Below are positions 60,601 through 64,000 of a stretch of 64,000 nt of DNA, in pieces (position 1 is the stretch's first letter; each line of letters opens with the position of its first letter). Source of the stretch: an uncultured Eggerthellaceae bacterium. GTDB lineage: Bacteria; Actinomycetota; Coriobacteriia; Coriobacteriales; Eggerthellaceae. Location of the stretch: positions 39,114-103,113 of the forward strand of contig CAJURX010000008.1 of the NCBI GenBank assembly GCA_910589125.1. The letters run 5' to 3'. The position numbers and the translations under genes are program-made. The notes under the pieces were generated by a model. That model was not told the origin of the DNA and did not search any database. It saw only the letters and a program-made list of their open reading frames with translations.

Positions 60601-60645
60601 CAGAACCGAGAATATCTTGCGAATGGTCTTCTTCATCGCAAACAC
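51619..60645 (-). CDS. Giant LAQTG-anchored repeat surface protein (InlB B-repeat-like)
   Basis: A 3008-residue cell-wall protein. A signal peptide (about residues 1-32, ending TAMAA) precedes a non-repeat N-terminal region (33-400). Then come about 22 imperfect repeats of 80-130 residues, each of the form GG-x-(I/V)-(S/T)-P ... G-(aromatic)-x-(F/V)-x-P-(D/E)-x-G-Y-x-(V/L)-x-x-(V/L), as in divergent InlB B-repeat domains. The C-terminus has LAQTG (2972-2976), a hydrophobic span of about 25 residues and RRRRKKA, a sortase signal. The GTG at 60645 is preferred, as AAGGATTACG stands before it; an ATG three codons on is possible. No sortase is in the window. Adhesion is likely but unproved. Confidence 0.93.
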   Translation of the reverse strand: MFAMKKTIRKIFSVLVAVCLCTSMVPATAMAAQSDKDFLDDQKPENIGPGKPGGVGGTETPGDDWGNVGWTHGNTAQGTTDVFVLPYDTKFGFSSQSKNMNFKDTDEAIANTAAGATPGPLFGVFGGDEGEFEYTWSLEDVTVEADGSYTYSAHAPLPTFSGPQGTSATGGSGTFGTTDAPGTKVKATFGEGTRFEHSITAADGLAKDKLYRYTLTISDPSASMNREPITASILVSIYGDYESTKLYLNEDQTNGTSVEGFIYRNLTTAPLLNSQDIPASSSVYGALADAAASKSPVQSITQPQQLVITNIENLPEGEPVYKLDLNVHLGLPSNLEDVVEQGDTVTVYRYDQKTGTVQEYEGTVVQQTDLNGNPVVVDGKPVLSVEFRISGTSSALGAFAIGYENPDGSFTVTSEASAGGSIAPAGEQTFAVGASPAFVLNAQAGYQLASVSLECDGSPVSVVGGTLVGNLFTLSADDYGMSDGEHWTVTGIFEQPEPGQDAYSVSAHLTGAGSGHMDVVSGAAGALPYRVYMNDSIPATGDDAIMMSSRDGVYLDFWPGDGYRVKSLKINNQPYTVVGTSYFIGVLTANVSIEVEYEEGMPDPTITRTIQASVDDPSKGGIWDAASGTYAPSATITVNQGSTGTVSIQPQPGQMVASAMVYTGDSTDGVEMVRQVTQADDLFNLQVRNVLEDTRVVVSFKSVDGTVTIKVASNGTSVPGGTVNPVGNVKLAAGVPQQVTVTPDATSADGLGYVLGSITMNGVNIQDYLTSRNGGKYYTFVIVRADAPSADYGKLPGGLTDKVLLIPSGDATIEVAFNPKTPPAPSYQTITTEVAEPGGGTVTPTQRVEAGRDAEVWFFPDEGKRVKSVTLDGRNVTSTLDEDGGRLLLEKVQTDHTVVVAFEDGDSALTGKKTYTIHPSAGSGGAITPADDVKVYEGKSQTFNFFPSTNYNFSKVILDGKDLYDKDSQDADAGMTATSYVMKDVRADHNLVVTFEKSASAGTERDSYTVDISAGEHGSVSPQGSHSVARGSNFPISVFPDAGYMVDEVIVATKSGVAAGIGGVNKRENLVNGVYTEYDVQDDLIITVTFKEGEDPDQPSTDINNMILLGSRNAEIDPGLIVTPPMEGLKYYKEAGTDHANVSQDFTIAVASGYALADVQVNGKPLSVIEVGDGTYKIVVPKEEIYTRMILKVTSKEQPPSTQVVDLRTITVTWTGNGSVSPSGITKGVVRVETGQSQTFNFIPERGNRVDSVLVNGSSVTLDDFTYTIESVTQDMRIEATFVEDPNAPEPPQTGEVSVKLGVQDDGKPHGFASVGEGLSAAKVVVGKPLSISFKPDSGYETHVFEGSNASGTEVTAQLSNGTLHIPSVPAAGKKYYVEFRPLTQPVAYQTVTASSSDKGKISPEGTVTVVNGSDMTFTLIPDSGCTIENLWVTRDGQSVDVADEVRNSADFTYTLTKIEGKVDLYARFKQGPPDDSGHSVRTVTASTSAGGTVSPTSMQVATGSTATLTFIPLRGYALKSVIATPKNGADKDVTEQVKGNKGVYAFAVTADTSVYAEFEKSAESNPEANMHDVFLRVGDAGGGQVSPGGVVSVPHGGSLGFTMIPDDGFKVDSINIYIGGIKQTDPQFTGIKYALFNVTAEMEVVVNFKRLDPGESITIPNIYEIKATSSFDGSISPSGTIKVAEGGMSLFSFQPHDGYRLSYLVVDGEYKTTADIVRGQYTFVGVNANHTIHAVFCPADEDPADFVTVTAGTPSGGSITPAGSKLFMKGTDAKYTISAFFGYTLTDIRVNDESIFADGADGTKNVAPVNNAKVSWSNSTLTLKNVQADASITASFRQKDTSPEEPAVEYSRITVKNSGHGTVSYNTGTTVIEALKDGQELNVSIIPDEGYAIGSLNVVAANGENITLDGGDNASAEVNAKLKDIWREGYITLSAAQVNYEVTISVTFREQTQQEKDDIDNGTFTPAGFRTINAQAFGRGTITPHGVIRVAQNASATFSMVPMQGYELSALRIDGKDAMNALSGSRTYTFNPGGAKERSIEATFSQLASGDQGVTYKVRTAIDAQNGSKGFASVEEMEVAAGGSATLYFWPEARDDAAGITGSKLTSLSVVTRDKDGNVVEDLNFAYNIPEYVLSDISGDTTVTAHFDLLGPDETTWTVTEAYVEASVSSDGGGRVSPATATVPKGCEQTFNFFPDGNNEVSFLRVNDEIVYVDANIRSYSMIVDSTDKAQPNTLEVTYKNASNESSDVTVTAKVEAKVDFGTSGGSAEVWPAERTIPAATPATFYVKPQEGYTINKVTVDGVEVPFEGVGEAEAGDFHPGPFDWTTVHAKQASGERLAAVQGGTFAGDISTNVSTALYTGGANVVAAANAYEPAFYSVYRITIPNVTHDITANVNLIEINQKCPGGNYYFVESPTYKVEVTSEGGGTVSPVGVGFLPEGDAENIRLRTFTGYYLESVICTYADGTTEDMTSRVVGNNLQVRMGKQDMKIHAKFTPVGQASFVDVSLGEALDPWGNPIAIGDVGVSPSLPGQFVRDVDGTGGGTQFFFTPPHQDTNDPKWVLDYVEYNGKRVPFIPDSNYVNVKLTAGGEFKIKFRELEEGHEIIEPTTYKVTGKVTAGQGTIMEGPYPVSAGSSLKVGFQPAEGWMLDTENCFDWYADEEGGQMVAHKIPADKLADGAYVLKGVDRDHEITVAFVQFVDLTIGWTNGDNGYVTPNTMNGDAIKVKKGESIPFIVAPYEGYDVESVMETVAGVDTNVTGKLRQSAATTQQLLAMPGHESFTVKHTQEGMGVTGPVRDSDAQPQSLEPVVQAANPANGVLYAAAPTAPSSSAQALQNFNFAYGAQTAPISNDTAVMATWTHEDNVVKKEERTISVEIVGNMGGTVEPMVGKGVDDEYITFSFIPDDGFAVRYLEVSRGGKVDRYESDSAGGKEEYAYGPIEGDGYIKVGFDSIANPGANDTLSRMLRTLKSLAQTGDLTAPVIGTLLGVAVLAAIMAFVTSRRRRKKA

Positions 60646-60800
60646 CGTAATCCTTCTTGCTCCCCAGCAATTTCTGATACCAAAGCGAATGACACGGCAT
60701 GTGCAGACAAAGCGCCCGCGGTGCTAAAAACGCCGCGAATCTGGCTTAAGGAGCAGAATCTCCCACCAAGCCAGTTCGGGCACAGTCCATATGGTGCCTA

Positions 60801-60844
60801 TCTGACCCATCGGCCACCGTGCTGGAGGAGCGCGATGGGTCAGA
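60801..60844. terminator. 12-bp inverted repeat between two surface-protein genes
   Basis: TCTGACCCATCG and CGATGGGTCAGA are separated by 20 nt and lie 18 bp past the stop of the upstream gene. No T run follows, so a terminator is only a guess. Confidence 0.4.
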
Positions 60845-60861
60845 TGCGTGTGCAGTTCGCC

Positions 60862-61416
60862 TTAGCTCTCAACAACTATGGTCACGTTCGCTGCAGCTTG
60901 GCCCTCGACTTCGCGAGTGTCCATGTTGAGCGCATAGAACGTGGCCGTGCATTCATACGTTCCAGCCGGCAGATCGGTGTTCAGCTTCCCATACTGAATG
61001 TGATAATTCGGCTCGATGGGATCGGATGAATAGATGATCTGCCCGTTGTCATTGCGTGCGATATCAACCTGCATCAAGTAATGGTTCGCCGGGGAATTCT
61101 CGATGCGCAGCTCTCCCTCAGCATCGCCATTCTCGAAGGTGACCACCGCAGCAATGGAGATGTTCAGCATGCCCTCTTCGACATAGTTGTCCAAGGCCTG
61201 CTGAATCTCCTCTGCTGTCTTGCCCTCCAATTGACCCAGTTCGCCCACGCCTTCCTTCGATGAGTACTGCGTGGAATTCATAAAGAAGTACAGGGCTGCC
61301 AAGAGCGCCAAGATCACTGCAATAGACGCAATGACTATCCAAACTACGAAGCTCTTCTTGTGCTTGCCTGAATTGCCTTCATCTTGAAACTCGTATTGAA
61401 CGTTTTCGTTTGGCAT
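60862..61416 (-). CDS. Single-pass membrane protein with an extracytoplasmic beta domain
   Basis: A 184-residue protein: a short charged cytoplasmic end (MPNENVQYEF ... KHKKS), one membrane helix (about 22-46, VVWIVIASIAVILALLAALYF), then about 135 outward-facing residues that look like an immunoglobulin-type beta sandwich (LNISIAAVVTFENGDAEGEL, LPAGTYECTATFYAL, AANVTIVVES). No family is recognised with confidence. It lies between the giant surface protein and the small secreted protein on one strand, suggesting a shared role at the cell surface. The ATG at 61416 has GGAACGAGAA before it. Confidence 0.8.
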   Translation of the reverse strand: MPNENVQYEFQDEGNSGKHKKSFVVWIVIASIAVILALLAALYFFMNSTQYSSKEGVGELGQLEGKTAEEIQQALDNYVEEGMLNISIAAVVTFENGDAEGELRIENSPANHYLMQVDIARNDNGQIIYSSDPIEPNYHIQYGKLNTDLPAGTYECTATFYALNMDTREVEGQAAANVTIVVES

Positions 61417-61473
61417 TTCTCGTTCCAATCAGTCAAGGCAAGTGCTCACTTGCATTCCGTACATGTGATGCAC

Positions 61474-61482
61474 ATTCTACCA
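61474..61482 (-). promoter_or_regulatory. Promoter of the single-pass membrane protein (extended -10)
   Basis: TGG TAGAAT (61482-61474, minus strand). The leader would be about 50 nt and the -35 is weak. Confidence 0.5.
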
Positions 61483-61516
61483 GTTTGCCTTGAGAATAGA
61501 CCTGCATTCCTTACAG

Positions 61517-61545
61517 AAAAGGGGCGGTCTTTCGGCCGCCCCTTT
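61517..61545 (-). terminator. Terminator of the small secreted-protein gene
   Basis: AAAGGGGCGG and CCGCCCCTTT with an 8-nt loop, followed on the minus strand by TCTGTAAGG. It lies about 75 bp past the stop. Confidence 0.7.
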
Positions 61546-61620
61546 CGTTCCGAACTGGATCATCAGATCCTGTGCGGCTCTGATGCCGTACGGCTCCTAC
61601 CAAAGACCTGCGAACAAGAC

Positions 61621-62193
61621 TTACGCAGTGGTGCCGATGGTGTAGGTGATCTGCATAGCTGCGCTCTCCAGCTGAGCAGAGTTCAGCGGGGAAGAGGTGG
61701 GAACGTAGCTCTTGCCAGCAAGGATCAGAGCAAGCTCGCCGTTGTTGCCAGCGATCTCGGTGGCGTTAGCGCCAGACAGGGTCTTGCTGGTGCCGTCGAG
61801 AGCGTTGCTGTTCACGGTCATGGTCAGAGTTGCATCATTGCCAGAGGCGACATCGGTAGCAGACAGCTTGAAGATACCAGCCTGAGAAGAGATGCCCTTC
61901 AGGAAGACCGGAGTGGTGCCCTTGTTCACGATCTTGTACACTGCAGAGCTGGGAGCAGTGACCTCACCAGCGCCAGAGGAAGGCACAACGATAGCGACCT
62001 TCGTGGGGATGGTAGCATTCAGAGCAGCGTTGACGGTCTGCGCATAGACCTTCGTGGTCGCAGCAGAGGTGGTGGCGTTGACATCCTGGAAGTTGTCAAC
62101 GTTCTCTGCAGAAGCGACTGCGAACGCCGGAACAGCGGTCATAGCCAGAGCTGCGGTCAGTGCAAAAGCGCCTGCCATCTTCGTGAGTTTCAT
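61621..62193 (-). CDS. Small secreted Ala/Thr/Ser-rich protein, unknown family
   Basis: A 190-residue exported protein. The signal peptide (about 1-25, MAGAFALTAALAMTAVPAFA) is followed by a beta-rich mature domain with NATIPTKVAIVVPSSGAG, YKIVNKGTTPVFLKGI and a Thr-rich C-terminus. There is no LPxTG, lipobox or C-terminal anchor. The strong AAAGGAGG ribosome site serves the ATG at 62193 (spacing 8) and is too close for the ATG two codons earlier. A good promoter and a strong terminator suggest high expression. TasA-like or pilin-like function is conceivable but not shown. Confidence 0.8.
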   Translation of the reverse strand: MKLTKMAGAFALTAALAMTAVPAFAVASAENVDNFQDVNATTSAATTKVYAQTVNAALNATIPTKVAIVVPSSGAGEVTAPSSAVYKIVNKGTTPVFLKGISSQAGIFKLSATDVASGNDATLTMTVNSNALDGTSKTLSGANATEIAGNNGELALILAGKSYVPTSSPLNSAQLESAAMQITYTIGTTA

Positions 62194-62242
62194 GGTCATT
62201 TCCTCCTTTTGAAATTTCGACCATTCCTAACAACCGTGATCA

Positions 62243-62271
62243 TTTATACACGCTCGAAATCCGTTCGTAAA
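62243..62271 (-). promoter_or_regulatory. Promoter of the small secreted-protein gene
   Basis: TTTACG (62271-62266), a 17-bp spacer and TATAAA (62248-62243) on the minus strand, in AT-rich DNA. The leader would be about 45 nt. Confidence 0.7.
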
Positions 62272-62507
62272 CACTTTGGTGACGAATCCACAATTTCCTA
62301 CAAATGTCCCTCACATTTTGCGTGCATCTTCTACATGACTTCTACATAATGCCAGTTCAGAGCATTGTTCTAAGATCTTCAGAGCTTCACGATCATGTGA
62401 ACGCGTCACTGACATGTTGTGCAGGATCGCGGCTTGCTGAAGCTGCATGTGAGCGCTTCGACGTGCGACTTCAACATGCGACGCAATTCACCTGCACCCA
62501 GTGCAGC

Positions 62508-62552
62508 CGTAAACCACAAACCTTCTGTAGGGGCGCTGCTTGTCTGCGTCCA
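62508..62552 (+). repeat. Repeat module copy 1: GTAAACCACAAA - GTAGGGGCGC
   Basis: Begins GTAAACCACAAA and contains TGTAGGGGCGCTGC. It aligns with copy 2 at 63347 with several substitutions and only a few gaps. The part after GTAGGGGCG can form an imperfect stem. Confidence 0.6.
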
Positions 62553-62657
62553 GCGTGACCACGACTGAGGACCGCAGAACCATGCGCGGCCATTCCGGCG
62601 TGCGGCAAGATTCCCCGCCCAGCCCGTGTGCCTGTTTCCGATGCAAGGCTTCCATGA

Positions 62658-62676
62658 GTGCTGGTTTCGCCAGCAC
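62658..62676 (+). repeat. GTGCTGG hairpin, copy 1
   Basis: GTGCTGG TTTCG CCAGCAC, a perfect 7-bp stem. The same stem with a different loop is at 63515. Confidence 0.6.
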
Positions 62677-62967
62677 CACTGCATACAGGAATGCGAGCAT
62701 CTGCCCTAGAGTAGAGCCTTCTCTCCCCTCTTCTGACGCACAGCCAACTAGCCCTGACTTGCGTCGCGTGCATGGATGCCGCATGCGCAGGCGAGGCGAA
62801 ATTCGCTTTGCCTCCATTGAGGCACCACACAATAGAGACACGCAAGCCCTCCCAACTGCAAGCAAATGCACATGCGGAGCGCTGTACAGCCACCGCAGAC
62901 CCCATGATCGCCCTGCATGCAGCCCGCAGCTGCACAAGAAAGAGTGCAGATCGACATCCATCAACAG

Positions 62968-62983
62968 ATACATATATATGTAT
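62968..62983. repeat. AT palindrome, copy 1
   Basis: ATACATATATATGTAT, a 16-bp perfect palindrome, 2 bp after CCATCAAC (62958-62965). The same word precedes the second palindrome. Confidence 0.6.
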
Positions 62984-63346
62984 GGGAGAGCGACTTGACG
63001 ATGTGAACCTCTGTCGACCTCCCGTCCACAAGAAGCTCATGCACGCTGGCGCAGCAGCACGACCTGAGCGCGACCACGCAGTACGATCCGCGGGATCGCC
63101 ATTCGCTGACAACGCTTTACCTCCCGCCAGTGAACCTGCCCTGACGTCATCCTACGAACCAAAAAGAGAGGTGAGATCATTGGATCACGCTCGCTTAAGG
63201 CGGCGTGCTCTCATAAGCTGCGAGAAGGATGCTGTCTCTTTGGTCTCGAGTGAGAAGCGGTCACCTTTTGCCTGCCCCCTGTATCGGGTCACCAAGCCCT
63301 CCAACTACAGAAGCGCAACATATCTGCGTCTCTGCCTGGCGTGATG

Positions 63347-63390
63347 GTAAACCATAAAGCCTCCGTAGGGGCGCAGCTCGCCTGCACCCG
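63347..63390 (+). repeat. Repeat module copy 2: GTAAACCATAAA - GTAGGGGCGC
   Basis: Begins GTAAACCATAAA and contains CCGTAGGGGCGCAGC; diverged from copy 1 at 62508. Confidence 0.6.
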
Positions 63391-63514
63391 CACCACCTCC
63401 TCTTAGCCCCCATGCTTGCGCGTGCTCCACATGGATGATTGCCCAGAGAGCGCACACGCCGCCCCAAACTCGCGAGCCCACTCGCAGCCGCATCCCATAC
63501 GGCAGGCCCCGTAG

Positions 63515-63533
63515 GTGCTGGCTCTGCCAGCAC
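63515..63533 (+). repeat. GTGCTGG hairpin, copy 2
   Basis: GTGCTGG CTCTG CCAGCAC, a perfect 7-bp stem matching copy 1 at 62658 outside the loop. Confidence 0.6.
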
Positions 63534-63579
63534 ATGTGACCAGAACCACCTTCTTCGCTGCGAAGGGTCCATCAACGAT

Positions 63580-63591
63580 CATATATATATG
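63580..63591. repeat. AT palindrome, copy 2
   Basis: CATATATATATG, a 12-bp palindrome, 3 bp after CCATCAAC (63569-63576), as in copy 1. Confidence 0.55.
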
Positions 63592-63897
63592 TGCGAATCC
63601 ATCATCTTTTATGTGCGGCATCTAAAAAGCAAGATGCGAATCGCCTGAGCGCCCCTCCCCCTCTCTCATGACAGCAGGCGGTCCAGATGACATGGGCATC
63701 CGTCACCAAGGCATCCCTGCGCCAGACCCTATGCCCACCCTCGCCAAGCCCCATACCCCAGATGCCGCACGAGGCTCGAAGTGCGATTCGCATCTCTGGG
63801 CAGAGGGCTACATCAGCGCAGCTGCAGGGGAATCTGGGCTCAGGGCTCGCGCTTCCTCGTTTGTGGACAAAAGAGGAAGCTGCAGGAGTAAAGTCAG

Positions 63898-64000
63898 ATG
63901 AACAAGAGAGTCGCGAAGCACAGAGATAGCGATGATGAGGGCATGGACGCCTCCCTCTCAGGGAGCATGGTGGCGCTGGCCTCCTCGTTCGCGGGCTACA
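63898..64000 (+). CDS. Start of an unidentified protein, cut by window edge
   Basis: ATG at 63898 with AGGAGTAAAGTCAG before it (spacing about 9) opens MNKRVAKHRDSDDEGMDASL and stays open for 34 codons to the window end. Charged start, then Ser/Ala-rich. Too short to assign a family. The ribosome site supports a real start. Confidence 0.5.
   Translation, partial: MNKRVAKHRDSDDEGMDASLSGSMVALASSFAGY

Larger units (their letters stand above)
62300..63897. other. Long region without a supported gene
   Basis: About 1.6 kb in which open frames on both strands lack ribosome sites, start logic or recognisable domains. It carries two diverged copies of a repeat module (listed separately) and two AT palindromes. 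It may be decayed sequence, a regulatory island or a place where mobile DNA once inserted. Confidence 0.6.

Noticed and set aside
62471..63112. A 213-codon minus-strand frame in the 62-63 kb region
   Set aside because: Cys/Trp/Arg-rich, no ribosome site, interrupted by repeats; similar spurious frames arise from the second repeat copy.

Overview
This is a 64 kb stretch of a GC-rich (roughly 60%) chromosome. The gene content points to an anaerobic actinobacterium, most likely class Coriobacteriia. Evidence: an fhaA-fhaB-pstP-rodA/pbpA-pknB signalling and cell-wall cluster, MurT/GatD lipid II amidation, a menaquinone-type MenE/MenC protein, the oxygen-sensitive ribonucleotide reductase pair NrdD/NrdG, a rubredoxin fusion, and a sortase-type giant surface protein. 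Promoters often carry an extended -10 (TG, one base, TAnnnT) with a weak or absent -35. No phage, transposase, CRISPR array or rRNA operon was seen.

Layout. 0-9.3 kb: rpoC (cut by the window edge) and rpoB on the minus strand with a good sigma-70-type promoter, an orphan LytTR response regulator, tRNA-Leu(CAA) and a CNNM/CBS (HlyC-like) membrane protein. 9.7-17.6 kb (minus): an MFS exporter fused to CBS domains, a MenE-MenC fusion, a universal stress protein, PspA and a glycine-rich membrane protein. 17.7-26.8 kb: a secreted papain-like protease (plus), flavin reductase-rubredoxin, tRNA-Thr(CGU), an ACT-domain protein, folE, xth, rlmH and a MurT-GatD fusion (minus), then an anion/Na+ permease (plus). 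27.3-39.6 kb (plus): an OmpR/HK two-component pair, mscL with a zinc ribbon, then fhaA-fhaB-pstP-(rodA-pbpA fusion) and pknB, then mscS-nrdG. 39.65-39.82 kb: a well-supported 6S RNA gene. 40.0-51.5 kb (minus): nrdD with NrdR-like boxes, a polytopic membrane protein, a homocysteine-methyltransferase-like protein that appears to lack its zinc cysteines and is coupled to a small partner, tRNA-Arg(CCU), a zinc-ribbon/DUF4013-like protein, a phosphohexomutase, a YtxH-like protein and a PRC-barrel-like protein. 51.6-62.2 kb (minus): a 3008-residue LAQTG surface protein with about 22 repeats, a single-pass extracytoplasmic protein and a strongly expressed small secreted protein. 62.3-63.9 kb: apparently non-coding DNA with two diverged copies of a repeat module. 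A CDS on the plus strand begins at 63898 and leaves the window.

How the parts work together. The 30-38 kb block is a Ser/Thr phosphorylation circuit (PASTA kinase PknB, PP2C phosphatase, two FHA readers) tied to a peptidoglycan polymerase and transpeptidase that are here one polypeptide. MurT-GatD, also one polypeptide, amidates the lipid II these enzymes use. Natural fusions are a theme of the window: MFS-CBS, MenE-MenC, flavin reductase-rubredoxin, MurT-GatD, RodA-PbpA and MscL-zinc ribbon. All calls come from reading the sequence. No database search was run, so family names rest on recognised motifs and the novelty of the fusions is untested.
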